In this document: piece after piece, positions 1 to 7,667 of the stretch
Layout: each line of letters opens with the position of its first letter
How positions within the stretch are numbered: position 1 is the first letter of the stretch
Source of the DNA: Chthoniobacterales bacterium
GTDB taxonomy: Bacteria > Verrucomicrobiota > Verrucomicrobiia > Chthoniobacterales > JACTMZ01
DNA length: 64,000 nt
Assembly: GCA_018402585.1 (NCBI GenBank)
Contig: JAGYIO010000005.1
Location: 1 to 64,000, forward strand
Direction: 5' to 3'
Notes under the pieces: generated by a model
Databases searched by the model: none
Told to the model about the DNA's origin: nothing
What the model saw: only the letters and a program-made list of their open reading frames with translations
Position numbers and translations under genes: made by a program

Positions 1-63
1 CCCGACACCGGGCGCTCCGCGCCCCCCCCCCATCCGTGCCATCGGTGTCATCGGTGGTTAAAC
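1..63. repeat. ACCACGGAT-family intergenic repeat (partial)
   Basis: The window begins in non-coding sequence ending in 'CCATCGGTGTCATCGGTGG', the reverse orientation of an 'ACCACGGATGACAC' repeat that recurs at 6045-6073 and 6169-6197. A run of ten C residues lies just before it. No gene is visible. Confidence 0.6.
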
Positions 64-88
64 CCTCCTACCTCCGACCGTATGCCCT

Positions 89-715
89 TCATCCCTTGAG
101 CCGATAATCACGGCGGTCCAAGCAGGAGTCGTAAAGCGCGCGATCGATTCTGATCCAGTCGGTGCCATTGATTCCGCGGCGGTTGGTCGAGGCCGCGCTG
201 ACCGGGAAGGCCGAGGCCATTTTGATCCAGCCGTTCTGCTTCTTGGCGATCTGCCGGATTTCCGTAGCGACTTCCGACAAATCTTGATCTTGGCTAAACA
301 CCAAAAGGACATCCGTTTCTCCTTGGTAGGCCGCGGCCACGATATCCAAAGCAAGACGCACATCGACACCCTTTTCTTGCCCGACAAGAACCGTCTGCTC
401 CGTGCCATCCCTCAGGCGGACAAGCTTGTTGCGGTAGCGCAGCGAGCGAGAGAACGTGTTCACACCTTGGCGACTCATCTGTAGCAGTTTGGATGTCCAA
501 AAGTGATTCCACGCGGCGTCATCCAAGGCGTCTGGAACGCCGGTGTAAAAGCGCGTGCCGACCAGGTCCCATCCGTGATCCGTGGCGACCGCAGCCGCCA
601 GAGCCGCCACATCGTAGTTCGGGTAAGTGTAGCCGAAAGCCTGCTTGGCCGCCCGGAACAGATTTTGCCCATCGACGAAAGCGATCACTCGCTTGGTTGC
701 AGGCTCCGACGGCAC
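89..715 (-). CDS. NYN/PIN-like nuclease domain protein
   Basis: 208 aa if started at the GTG at 713-715, just before the conserved 'KRVIAFVDGQN' motif. The reading frame stays open upstream, but that part is low-complexity sequence unlike a protein. The acidic residues of the NYN (LabA/DUF88-like) fold are visible: VDGQN near the N-terminus, a central 'KGVDVRLALDIV', and 'FSQDQDL'. Such proteins are metal-dependent nucleases of the PIN-like superfamily, usually acting on RNA. The gene stands alone at the edge of a toxin-antitoxin-rich zone with no obvious partner in view. The domain call is firm; the substrate is unknown. Confidence 0.75.
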   Translation of the reverse strand: MPSEPATKRVIAFVDGQNLFRAAKQAFGYTYPNYDVAALAAAVATDHGWDLVGTRFYTGVPDALDDAAWNHFWTSKLLQMSRQGVNTFSRSLRYRNKLVRLRDGTEQTVLVGQEKGVDVRLALDIVAAAYQGETDVLLVFSQDQDLSEVATEIRQIAKKQNGWIKMASAFPVSAASTNRRGINGTDWIRIDRALYDSCLDRRDYRLKG

Positions 716-1270
716 AGGTAAAAAATAACCCCGCCCGGGCCTTACGGCAAGTCGAGCGGGGGGTAAGTAATGGAACAATAGCCCGGCTTCTAAAGCACAG
801 TCAAGTCGCCTTTTCGTGGCAAATCCGCCTGCCTCCCACTCGCCACCGCGGAGAAAGGATGAAGTGGGAAGGATGAAGGATGAAAGAGACCGGAAAGCGG
901 AAAGCGAAGAGCGGAAAGGGGGCGCGCGGTGCGTGCCGTAACGAGTGGCGGGTCGCTGGTTACTGGTAACGGCGGAGGGCGAGATCAAACCGGAAAGGGG
1001 TGATGCTTAAAGCTTACAGACTTAAAAACTTAAAACCCCTCCACCAGGAGGCTGCCGGCGCCACTCCATGTAGCGTCGGGTGCTGGCTGCCAGCTCCCTG
1101 CTCCACGCTCCCTGCTCCTGGCTCTTAAAACTTACAAACTTAAAAACTTAAAACTCCTCCTCCGCACTCGCCACCTTTTACCCGCCACCAGCCACCGCGG
1201 CGCTTCGCGGCGCATGCCACCTTTTACCGCGGCGCACCGCGCCGCCTTGCGCCGCCTTGACTTTCCCCAG
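716..1270. other. Non-coding low-complexity stretch
   Basis: 555 bases without a credible gene. The stretch contains a GC-rich inverted repeat near 730-760 and phrase-like repeats such as 'CTTAAAACTTACAAACTTAAA' fragments and 'CCACCTTTTACCGCGGCGC' that recur at 2230-2370. The repeats look like decayed intergenic elements rather than coding remnants. Confidence 0.5.
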
Positions 1271-1588
1271 ATGAGTTCGGACTTTCAGACCATGCGACTG
1301 ACACCCGAACAGCAACAAATCATCCGTCGCCGAGTGACCGATTTCCTTGGAGACCAAGCTGGAATCTTCATTTACGGCTCGCGCCTGAACGACGAAGCGC
1401 ACGGTGGCGACGTCGATTTGCTGGTCCGGACCTCGGAACCGGTCGAGACCCTCGCGCAGGCCAAGCTCCACCTGCAGTTGGAGGAAGCGCTGCAACTGCC
1501 GGTGGATTTGCTTTTCGTGGCCGAGGGCGCGGAAACCACGCACTTCAAACGGCTGATCTGCGCCCAAGCTCAACCGCTCGCGGCATGA
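1271..1588 (+). CDS. MNT-type nucleotidyltransferase antitoxin
   Basis: 105 aa. The start ATG at 1271 was chosen because the upstream in-frame codons lie in the repeat region. The minimal nucleotidyltransferase signature 'YGSRLNDEAHGGDVDLLV' carries the GS loop and the DxD catalytic pair. In the MntA/HepT type VII system this protein inactivates its HEPN partner by AMPylating a tyrosine in that protein's active motif; that role is transferred from the family. The stop codon overlaps the start of the HEPN gene (ATGA, 1585-1588), so the two are translationally coupled. Confidence 0.8.
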   Translation: MSSDFQTMRLTPEQQQIIRRRVTDFLGDQAGIFIYGSRLNDEAHGGDVDLLVRTSEPVETLAQAKLHLQLEEALQLPVDLLFVAEGAETTHFKRLICAQAQPLAA

Positions 1589-2121
1589 CGCACTCGCTGC
1601 TCGAGGAATCGCGCGGCCATCTGGCCGATCTGCTCGAAGCCTGCCAGCGCTGCGCTTGGTATTTGCACGCCAGTGCCGCCCACTTGCGCTGGCCCCTGAC
1701 CGGGCGTGAACTGGCCGATCGCTCGAAGGATCTGGAGTTCTACGAACGCCTCGCGGCCATCAACGAAGGTTTCGGGAAGTTGCAGGATTTGCTCACCACC
1801 ACGATGCGTCACCTGTGCAATCTGAGCGGAGAAAACACCGAGTCCTTCCTGCGCGTGGCCTCCTTCTGCGGCAAGGTCGGCATCTTGCAGTCGCTCGACG
1901 ACTGGCAAGCCTGCCGCAGCCTCCGCAACCGCGCGGCTCACGCCTACGGCACCGACTACACGGAAACCGCCGGACACTTCAACGCCATGCACTCGCAGAT
2001 TCCTCTCCTCACCGACACCGTCGTGCGCCTCTCCGCATACGTCCGTCAAACACTGCAGATTCAGACCGAAGACGAATCCTTCCTCCGCGACTTGCCCACC
2101 GCTTCCACTTTTGACCCGTAG
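1585..2121 (+). CDS. HEPN-domain toxin (HepT-like)
   Basis: 178 aa. Contains 'RNRAAHAY', matching the RX4HXY ribonuclease motif of HEPN toxins, at about residues 113-120. The protein is longer than typical HepT (about 110-140 aa), with a helical N-terminal half. It follows the MNT gene with a 4-base overlap. In the family, the motif's tyrosine is the residue AMPylated by the MNT partner. Intact by length and motif; likely a functional pair. Confidence 0.75.
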   Translation: MTHSLLEESRGHLADLLEACQRCAWYLHASAAHLRWPLTGRELADRSKDLEFYERLAAINEGFGKLQDLLTTTMRHLCNLSGENTESFLRVASFCGKVGILQSLDDWQACRSLRNRAAHAYGTDYTETAGHFNAMHSQIPLLTDTVVRLSAYVRQTLQIQTEDESFLRDLPTASTFDP

Positions 2122-2379
2122 CATCGCCAGCGGAGACCGGAGAGGGGAGAGGAGAGACTGGAGAGGGGAACCGAGCGGAGCAAGATAGACTGGAGCGCAG
2201 CGACAGCCGCGGAGCGGGATCGCCGGAGGGCGAGATCAAACCGAAGAGCGAAGAGCGGAGAGCGGAAAGGGGGGATGCTTAAAACTTACAGACTTAAAAC
2301 TCCTCCTCCCACCCGCCACTTTTTACCAGCCACCTTTTACCGCGGCGCACCGCGGCGCATCCGTGCCGCCACGCGAGTC

Positions 2380-2589
2380 TCAGGCGTGCACCAATTCCGC
2401 CTCGAGAGGCTTTTCCCGGGAAAGTCTGCCCACTCCGAGGATGGAAAAACCGATCACCTGACCGTCTTTATTCACGCGCTCCATGACGGCATCGTTGTCC
2501 GTCTCGCGCATGGAGCCGGCTTCGTCGGAAAACGCAACCTCCATGAAGTCGCCTTCCGCGTCATACCAAACTTTTACTTTATGGGCCAT
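2380..2589 (-). CDS. DUF2283-like small protein, possible antitoxin
   Basis: 69 aa. The sequence beginning 'KVWYDAEGDFMEVAFSDE' is the usual opening of DUF2283 proteins (a short beta-rich fold). It starts within the end of the upstream gene (16-base overlap), so it is probably coupled to it. DUF2283 proteins often accompany DUF4258-like toxins, which suggests an antitoxin or immunity role here; that is inference. Confidence 0.7.
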   Translation of the reverse strand: MAHKVKVWYDAEGDFMEVAFSDEAGSMRETDNDAVMERVNKDGQVIGFSILGVGRLSREKPLEAELVHA

Positions 2590-2885
2590 CGTTGCTCTCC
2601 TTTTTTGATTTTGTCGGTCAGGTAAGCCGTCACGACAAAAGCATCATTCAAAATATACTTTACCACCACACAAAGCCATTTGTCGCCGACTTTCGTGTCG
2701 CGCTGGAAGGTGTAGAACAACTCCACTGCAGGGTCCGAGGCACTCAGGACGACACGCTCGGGGGCGGAAAGAGCAGGCCCGACACGCTCGAGCAAACCGA
2801 CCATCTCAGCGTGGTCAAGGATGTGATCCTCGCGCTCGGGCGTAAGCCTCACCTCGCGAGCGGCGTAGTCGGTGAATACTCTCAC
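2574..2885 (-). CDS. DUF4258/BECR-like putative toxin
   Basis: 103 aa with a GTG start overlapping the previous stop (GTGA). The C-terminal half, 'GDKWLCVVVKYILND' followed by 'FVVTAYLTDKIKKGE', resembles the beta-strand core of DUF4258 and related RelE/barnase-like toxin folds. It sits between a chimeric antitoxin and a DUF2283 gene, the latter a common partner. Family assignment is by pattern memory, so the toxin role is tentative. Confidence 0.55.
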   Translation of the reverse strand: MRVFTDYAAREVRLTPEREDHILDHAEMVGLLERVGPALSAPERVVLSASDPAVELFYTFQRDTKVGDKWLCVVVKYILNDAFVVTAYLTDKIKKGEQRWPIK

Positions 2886-3106
2886 TGCACCCGCAAGGCT
2901 GCCACGCGTGACCAGCCACCTTTGACCGCGGCATATTCCCGCTCGGCCCTCTCATTCATCGCGGCAAACTTGCCCGCGGTGGCGTCTGCCTTCATCTGGC
3001 GGTCCCCATCATCGTCCTCAAACGGATGCCGCACCGACATCAACTCACAATACTCCTGCGGCGCGAGCCGATCGATCGCTTCCTTGATTTTCGTGACTGT
3101 CGACAT
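2882..3106 (-). CDS. Chimeric antitoxin-like protein (duplicate of the 7928-8152 gene)
   Basis: 74 aa from the ATG at 3104-3106. The first ~60 residues are almost identical to the antitoxin at 7928-8152 ('MSTVTKIKEAIDRLAPQEY...'). The C-terminus differs: after 'EYAA' the protein reads 'VKGGWSRVAALRVQ' instead of 'GRTRPLSDIIEDRD'. The replacement codons come from a 'CCAGCCACCTTTGACCGCGGC' intergenic repeat, so a repeat appears to have recombined into the gene. It is now coupled (GTGA overlap) to an unrelated putative toxin. It may be a decayed copy or a re-partnered antitoxin. Confidence 0.6.
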   Translation of the reverse strand: MSTVTKIKEAIDRLAPQEYCELMSVRHPFEDDDGDRQMKADATAGKFAAMNERAEREYAAVKGGWSRVAALRVQ

Positions 3107-3209
3107 GATTGAACTCCTACTCGATCGGCCGCCGCCGGTCAATCGGGGCAAGCGGGGAGCGGGGCGCATGGAGCCGGGAGCCAGCCCGCGACGCCCCCAA
3201 ACTCGTCAC
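2931..3209. repeat. 279-bp duplicated segment, copy A
   Basis: Matches 7977-8255 over the same length with about seven substitutions by eye and no gaps. It covers the antitoxin N-terminus, its upstream region and a 'GAGCCGGGAGCCAGCCCGCG' phrase. The copies are in the same orientation about 5 kb apart. Confidence 0.9.
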
Positions 3210-3260
3210 TCGCCACTACGGCACTTGCCGCCGCCAGCCATCCGTGATAGCCAACACATC

Positions 3261-3548
3261 ATGAGCCGGACCTCCGCACTGGAAATCCTGCGGCGCATCA
3301 AGCCGCAGCTGCAATCTCGCTACCCGCTGTCGCGCCTGGCCCTCTTCGGCTCCACGGCCCGCGGCGAAGCCGGCGAGCGAAGCGATGTCGACGTGTTGGT
3401 GGACGTCGATCCGTCGATCGGCTTGCGCTTCGTCGATCTGGCGGCGGACATCGAAGAAGCCCTCGGCCAACCGGCCGACGTCGTCTCGCGACGCGCCATC
3501 GATCCCGCGCGCTGGGCGATCATCCAGCCGGAGTTGGCCTATGCCTAA
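3261..3548 (+). CDS. MNT-type nucleotidyltransferase antitoxin, second locus
   Basis: 95 aa. 'FGSTARGEAGERSDVDVLVD' is a textbook minimal nucleotidyltransferase motif: GS, then DxD. Paired with the HEPN gene at 3541 by an 8-base overlap. It is only distantly similar to the MNT at 1271 (for example FGSTARGE against YGSRLNDE), so this is a separate module rather than a recent duplicate. Confidence 0.85.
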   Translation: MSRTSALEILRRIKPQLQSRYPLSRLALFGSTARGEAGERSDVDVLVDVDPSIGLRFVDLAADIEEALGQPADVVSRRAIDPARWAIIQPELAYA

Positions 3549-3876
3549 GCGCGACGCGGCTTTGCTGGTCGGCGACATCAGAACCTGTCTGGCCCAAGTG
3601 GCTGAATACATCCGCGGCACGGACCTGCACGCGTTTCTGCAGGACCGCAAAACTATCGACGCGGTTACCCGCAACCTGGAAATCATCGGCGAAGCCGCGC
3701 GCCAACTCGACGACACCGACCGCGCGGCTTACCCTCACGTCCCTTGGGCGCAGATCGTCGGCTTGCGCCACCGCATCGTGCACGACTACTTCGGCATCGA
3801 TACCGAACTTATCTGGGAAATCGCTTCAAAAGACGCACCCGATTTGGCGTCATCCCTCGACCAACGCGCGCTGTAG
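3541..3876 (+). CDS. HepT-like HEPN toxin (DUF86 type)
   Basis: 111 aa, standard HepT length. The active motif 'RHRIVHDY' fits RX4HXY, preceded by 'IIGEAARQL' typical of DUF86/HepT proteins. Known family members are RNases neutralised by AMPylation of the motif tyrosine. The ATG lies inside the end of the MNT gene. Confidence 0.85.
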   Translation: MPKRDAALLVGDIRTCLAQVAEYIRGTDLHAFLQDRKTIDAVTRNLEIIGEAARQLDDTDRAAYPHVPWAQIVGLRHRIVHDYFGIDTELIWEIASKDAPDLASSLDQRAL

Positions 3877-4361
3877 CTGCAATCTCGCGCTTCTCCGCGG
3901 CGCCAACGCCAGTCCTTGTAGCATCGCCAGCCCGTCCGCCGCGCGCGGATCCCGGGCGAAGGTCGTCCATCGCCAACAACCGACGGCGAGGACGCCGCCG
4001 CTACAATCTATCCCTCCTACATTTCACTGAACAAACTGTCCCCGCAGCCGGAAGCCGGGGAGCATGGATCTGGGAGCGTCGAGCCGGGAGCGTCAGCCCG
4101 CGACGCCGCAAAACTCTTGCCGTATGCCGTGTGGCACGGAGTTTTAAGTCTGTAAGTTTGTAAGTCTTAAGAGCTGGGAGCGTCGAGCCGGAAGCAGGCT
4201 TTTCGTCTCTTGATCTCTTAGTCTTTTGGTCTCTTCGTCTTTCAGTCTATCAGCTCTTCGCCCCTTGGCCGCGGCGCCCCTGACCTTGCGTCAGGGGATC
4301 GCAACAGCCACCGAACGAGCAACTCCATTGACACCATCGTCCGAGCAGACAACAACGAATC
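3877..4361. other. Repeat-rich intergenic stretch
   Basis: 485 bases with no gene. Contains 'GACGGCGAGGACGCCGCCGC', a palindromic core, at about 3980, a degenerate 'GAGCCGGGAGCGTC' phrase repeat, and a CT-rich run ('CTCTTAGTCTTTTGGTCTC') at about 4207-4250 that recurs at 4875-4910. Confidence 0.5.
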
Positions 4362-4667
4362 ATGCCCGAGAAGCAATGGACGAAAAGCTTCGGTCATTTT
4401 GCCATCATTGTCCGCCGCAAAACCCGCGGCCCCGCAACGGTGTCTTTCGCTGTGGTTTTGGTCGCCTACGTCGCGGGAAAGTGGATCGACATCACCCGCT
4501 ACGACACCGAGCATGGTATTCCCCACCGCGACGTGCTCGGAGCCAAGCAGGGCTTGCGCTACAAGCGGTGGATGGACGATATTTCCGTTAACGAAGCTTT
4601 TGAATATGCCATCCGTGACTGCACAGAAAATGCCGCGAGTTACCTCCAAGACTACCTCGCGCATTGA
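4362..4667 (+). CDS. Small conserved protein (DUF7718-like)
   Basis: 101 aa. The central 'DITRYDTEHGIPHRDVLG' (charged strand followed by an H-x-x-PH motif) matches the pattern I recall for DUF7718, a family of unknown function found near toxin-antitoxin genes. No signal peptide or membrane segment. A second small frame overlaps its 3' end, suggesting a two-gene unit. Function not assigned. Confidence 0.55.
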   Translation: MPEKQWTKSFGHFAIIVRRKTRGPATVSFAVVLVAYVAGKWIDITRYDTEHGIPHRDVLGAKQGLRYKRWMDDISVNEAFEYAIRDCTENAASYLQDYLAH

Positions 4668-4821
4668 TCCCCGCATGGTGGACGTCAAGCCTCCCCGGGG
4701 CTCGCTCACGAATGCCGCCGCCGAGCGCATCATGCGGCGCTACGGTCTCCGCCCGATGACCGCCGCCGAAAAACGCCGCTTCGCCAGCTTCCTGCGCCCG
4801 CGCAGCAAGAACGGAAAGTAG
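4630..4821 (+). CDS. Small basic hypothetical protein, partner of the 4362 gene
   Basis: 63 aa if started at 4630; an ATG at 4675 would give 48 aa. The C-terminal half, 'AAAERIMRRYGLRPMTAAEK', is basic and helical. It overlaps the preceding gene, as is usual in small two-gene modules. Possibly DNA-binding; no family recognised. The start is uncertain. Confidence 0.4.
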   Translation: MPRVTSKTTSRIDPRMVDVKPPRGSLTNAAAERIMRRYGLRPMTAAEKRRFASFLRPRSKNGK

Positions 4822-5185
4822 CAGGGCGCGGGTGCGCATGGAGCGTGAAGCCGGGTGCCGGAGGCAGGCCTGTCGTCTCTTAGTCTTTTGGTCTCTTCGT
4901 CTTTTAGTCCGTTGGTCGCCTCGGCGACCCGTCTCCAGTCTTCGACTTCCGGCTGTCTCTCCGCCCCCTGTCTCCTGCCCCCTGTCTTTTTTGCCTTCCC
5001 CCTCACTCGTCACACGTCACAAGTCACAAGTCACAGCGGCGCGAAGCGCCGCCTCCCCCGTGAGAGTCCTCTGTTTTCCAGCTGAGCCGAGTCCGCGAGA
5101 CGGGCCTTAGCCAACACTGAACACTGCCAACTGCGGCGCCTGGCGCCGCTTGACCCCGCGATGAATGTCTGTCATTTTGTCTGAC
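4822..5185. other. Repeat-rich intergenic stretch
   Basis: No gene seen. Includes a second copy of the 'CTTAGTCTTTTGGTCTCTTC' run near 4877, the duplicated 80-bp segment at 5059-5138, and a short inverted repeat 'GCGGCGCCTGGCGCCGC' at about 5133-5149. Confidence 0.5.
5059..5138. repeat. 80-bp duplicated intergenic segment, copy A
   Basis: Matches 8391-8470 over equal length with a few substitutions. The shared core includes 'GAGCCGAGTCCGCGAGACGG'. Neither copy is coding. Each lies immediately upstream or downstream of a repeat-rich gap. Confidence 0.85.
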
Positions 5186-5428
5186 ATGCAAACGGTGACC
5201 ACACGGGAACTGCAGCGCGACACACGATCGGTGCGCGAGCGCTTGCTCGCGGGCCAAAAGCTCCAGTGGGTGCTCGGCAAAAAGGTCGTGGGCCATCTTT
5301 TGCCTGCCGCCGAGGCGACACCAGCGCAGCCTTGGCCCGATCTCATGGATCGCCTGCGCGGCACCTACCGTCGTCCGGTCGGCCGCAAGCAACCGGCCTC
5401 CAGGCTGATCTACGAAGATCGTGGCTGA
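5186..5428 (+). CDS. Phd/YefM-like antitoxin
   Basis: 80 aa from the ATG at 5186; an ATG at 5165 would add seven residues that do not fit the family. The opening 'MQTVTTRELQRDTRSVRERL' is typical of Phd-type DNA-binding antitoxins, with a C-terminal tail that would bind the toxin. It overlaps the VapC-like gene by 8 bases. The family normally represses its own promoter. Confidence 0.75.
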   Translation: MQTVTTRELQRDTRSVRERLLAGQKLQWVLGKKVVGHLLPAAEATPAQPWPDLMDRLRGTYRRPVGRKQPASRLIYEDRG

Positions 5429-5870
5429 GTTCGGCGTCTATTTCGACACCGGGGTGTTGGTGAAGCTCTATTACCTCGAACCCGGATCACAGAAGGTGGC
5501 CGCGCGCGCAGCCAAGGAGACATCCCTCCCCTTCCCGCGGCTGGCCGAAATCGAACTCCGCAACGCGTTGCGCGTGCTTCACGGCCGCAAGCTTCTCACT
5601 GCCGACGAACTGTCTGCGGCGCTGACCATGGTCGACGACGACCTGCGCGCGTCACGTCTCCAGCGCCTGCTGCCCGATCCGGTCTCGGTGCATGAATGCG
5701 CCGAGGATCTCTCCCGCCACCACGCCGCCCGCACCAAATGCCGCGCCCTCGACCTCCTCCACGTCAGCCACGCCGTGGTCTCCGACATCCCCCGCTTCTT
5801 CACCGGCGACCACCGTCAGGCTGACTTGGCCCAATGCGCCGGCCTGCAGGTCGAGTTTCTGAAAGCCTGA
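5421..5870 (+). CDS. PIN-domain toxin (VapC-like)
   Basis: 149 aa with a GTG start inside the antitoxin's end. PIN acidic residues are in place: the first Asp in 'YFDTGVLVKLY', a Glu in 'LAEIELRNAL', an Asp in 'CRALDLLHVSHA' and a final Asp in 'FFTGDHRQADLA'. VapC toxins are Mg-dependent RNases, often cutting tRNA or rRNA. The pairing of a PIN toxin with a Phd-type antitoxin is common. Confidence 0.85.
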   Translation: MAEFGVYFDTGVLVKLYYLEPGSQKVAARAAKETSLPFPRLAEIELRNALRVLHGRKLLTADELSAALTMVDDDLRASRLQRLLPDPVSVHECAEDLSRHHAARTKCRALDLLHVSHAVVSDIPRFFTGDHRQADLAQCAGLQVEFLKA

Positions 5871-6044
5871 TTCAGAAGGCGAAGTAGCGGCTCAAGGCCG
5901 GACTGAATTAAGCCACAGCCGAGTCTGCGAATCGCAACGCAGTGGAGATAGGTCGCCCAAGCGACCAACTGATACCGAGGCTTTGCGAGATAGGTCGCCG
6001 CGGCGACCAAACAGCCGAGGACCTAAGCCGTGTCCATTCAATTG

Positions 6045-6197
6045 AACCACGGATGACACGAATTTCACGGATGGGTTCAGAGAAATTTCAAGACAATCCC
6101 TGCCGGCGGATTACTCACCAAATGGTGAACTTTCTTTACGGTTTCCTGCCCCTCATCAAGGTGCTTGGCATCAGTGTCATCCGTGAAATCCGTGGTT
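6045..6197. repeat. Long inverted repeat of the ACCACGGAT family
   Basis: Left arm 6045-6073 begins 'AACCACGGATGACACGAATT'; right arm 6169-6197 is its near-perfect reverse complement. About 95 bases lie between the arms and show no coding sense. This is a widespread family of palindromic intergenic elements; the same motif opens the window. Confidence 0.85.
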
Positions 6198-6275
6198 AAA
6201 GGTTCTGCCTCGTTCCGGCTAAGCCGTATCCATGCAGTTGAAGACGCAATAAAAGCGCGGCTTGGCTCGGTCTGT

Positions 6276-6345
6276 CCAGGGGGCACGGCCGTCCCGGCCG
6301 TGTTGTCGGGTCGTGACGGGCGGGACGCCCGTGCCCCCTTGGCGA
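6276..6345. repeat. GGGCACGG palindromic repeat
   Basis: 'GGGGGCACGGCCGTCCCGGC' and its near complement near 6320-6345 form a strong hairpin separated by 'TTGTCGGGTCGTGACGGGCG'. Related copies lie at 10834-10885, 20636-20702 and 21586-21684. Confidence 0.85.
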
Positions 6346-6595
6346 CGTGCCAACTCGCTCACCAAATAGTTAGTCAACTCTCGCCCAGACGCGACTCTGT
6401 TGCCGTGCCAGAAGTGGCAGAATGTTTTGCATCGTTCCGGCTAAGTCCGCAGGCAAATAAAAAGCAGGATAGCGGCCCGGCTGCCTGTCATCAGCCGGGC
6501 CGAGTTCTTTCTCTGGCATTGGCTAACGGCAAACCGCGGTCCCGTTCGGGCCGCAAGCTGCTGGATCCGCACGCTTTGAAGGAACAGAATGCAGC

Positions 6596-7217
6596 TTGAC
6601 CAAGCTGCAGCAGAAAAGTTTCTTGGGCCATATTGTGAGCAAAAGACGCCCCACCATTTATCTGATCGCAGGACCCAATGGCGCGGGCAAAACGACTTTT
6701 GCCAGGGAGTTTCTTCCTGTGGCGGACGTTGTGGAGTTCCTCAACGCGGATCTTCTAGCCGCTGGCCTATCGCCCTTGGACCCCCGCCGCATGGCCCTCC
6801 GTTCAGGGCGCTTGCTCCTCGAGCGATAGAAGGAGCTCGTCGAGATGCGCCGCGACTTCGCTTTCGAAAGCACGCTGAGCGGCCGCACCTACTTGCACAT
6901 GCTGCAAAATGCCAAGCAGGAAGGCTATCGCGTCCATCTCTGCTACTTGTGGCTCCCCAACGTGTCACTCTGCCTCCGCCGCATCAAGCAACGCGTCCGC
7001 AAAGGTGGTCATGATGTGCCGCCCTCCGAGGTGCGACGCCGGTTCGGTTCCAGCCTGCGCAATGTCTTCGCTCACTACCTGCCTCTGGACGACCGCGTTG
7101 CGCTCTTTGACGCCTTCTTCTCCCCAGCGAACTAGTGCGCGCTGGTCGGAGAACGGTTTCGAGTGTATCGTTCCTGAAGTTTATGAAGAGGTCCTCCACC
7201 AAGCCCAAAACGCCTAA
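6596..7217 (+). pseudogene. Zeta-toxin-like P-loop kinase, broken twice
   Basis: The N-terminal part has a Walker A 'AGPNGAGKTTFAREFLP' at about residues 24-40, as in zeta toxins and related small-molecule kinases. A TAG at 6827-6829 interrupts the frame. The same frame resumes with 'MRRDFAFESTLSGRTYLHML', the expected substrate-binding region. A second lesion near 7130 shifts the family C-terminus ('FECIVPEVYEEVLHQA') into another frame ending at 7217. With both a nonsense codon and a frameshift this is a decayed gene, unless two separate fragments are used. Related enzymes phosphorylate UDP-N-acetylhexosamines. Confidence 0.85.
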
Positions 7218-7341
7218 GGGCAAAACCGCCGACGGTGCTGATTTCTTCCGCAAAGCCTCGGCCGCCATGCGCCGCGCCCAGAAAGCCGCCGAGCGCGAGA
7301 ACGCCCGCTACGGCATGAAACTTGTGCTGGCCGACAGTTAA
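7183..7341 (+). CDS. Small basic protein following the kinase relic
   Basis: 52 aa, rich in Lys, Arg and Ala ('FFRKASAAMRRAQKAAEREN'), probably one long helix. It starts within the end of the kinase relic, so it was probably its operon partner (antitoxin or accessory). Without an intact kinase it may be an orphan. Confidence 0.45.
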   Translation: MKRSSTKPKTPKGKTADGADFFRKASAAMRRAQKAAERENARYGMKLVLADS

Positions 7342-7394
7342 GTTCGCTGGCGCTCCCGACCCTCGCGCCGCAATCCGGTGTAGGAGGAACTGAA

Positions 7395-7667
7395 ATGAGC
7401 GACAAAATGTTTGCCCAGTTGGTCGAAAGCAGCAAACAAGCCGGGCAGACTCGCCGAGCGCGCAAGATGCCCGCGAGCTAAGGGCGCGCGCTGGATTGGT
7501 CGAAAGCGCAGAAGGTCGTTTTCCCCGATCTCAAGCCCAGCACCGAGACCATCTCCCTGCGTATGCCCGCGCCATTGCTTCACGCCATCAAGCGCGAAGC
7601 CAACCGCCGCGACGTGCCTTACCAAAGCTTGATCAAAGTCGTGCTCGCCGAACGCTTCGCGGCAGCG
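7395..7667 (+). pseudogene. CopG/BrnA-type antitoxin relic
   Basis: An ATG at 7395 preceded by GGAGG-like sequence ('TAGGAGGAACTGAA') opens a 28-codon frame, 'MSDKMFAQLVESSKQAG', stopped by TAA at 7479. The same frame then reads 'ALDWSKAQKVVFPDLKPS', 'TETISLRMPAPLLHAIKREA' and 'RRDVPYQSLIKVVLAERF', which is the typical CopG-like antitoxin core. The 3' end runs into the convergent RelE-type gene. An internal stop and a truncated end mark it as a relic; the N-terminal piece may come from another antitoxin. Confidence 0.7.

Larger units (their letters stand above)
5871..6595. other. 725-base repeat-rich gap
   Basis: No gene. The gap contains two tandem 'GATAGGTCGCC' units (5946-6009), a long inverted repeat (6045-6197) and a GGGCACGG-type palindrome (6276-6345). 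Near 6470 is 'AGCGGCCCGGCTGCCTGTCATCAGCCGGGCC', a short hairpin whose role I cannot assign. Confidence 0.6.

Noticed and set aside
4207-4910. CT-rich repeated phrases as a possible CRISPR array
   Set aside because: Only two copies, far apart, with no spacer-repeat spacing and no cas genes.
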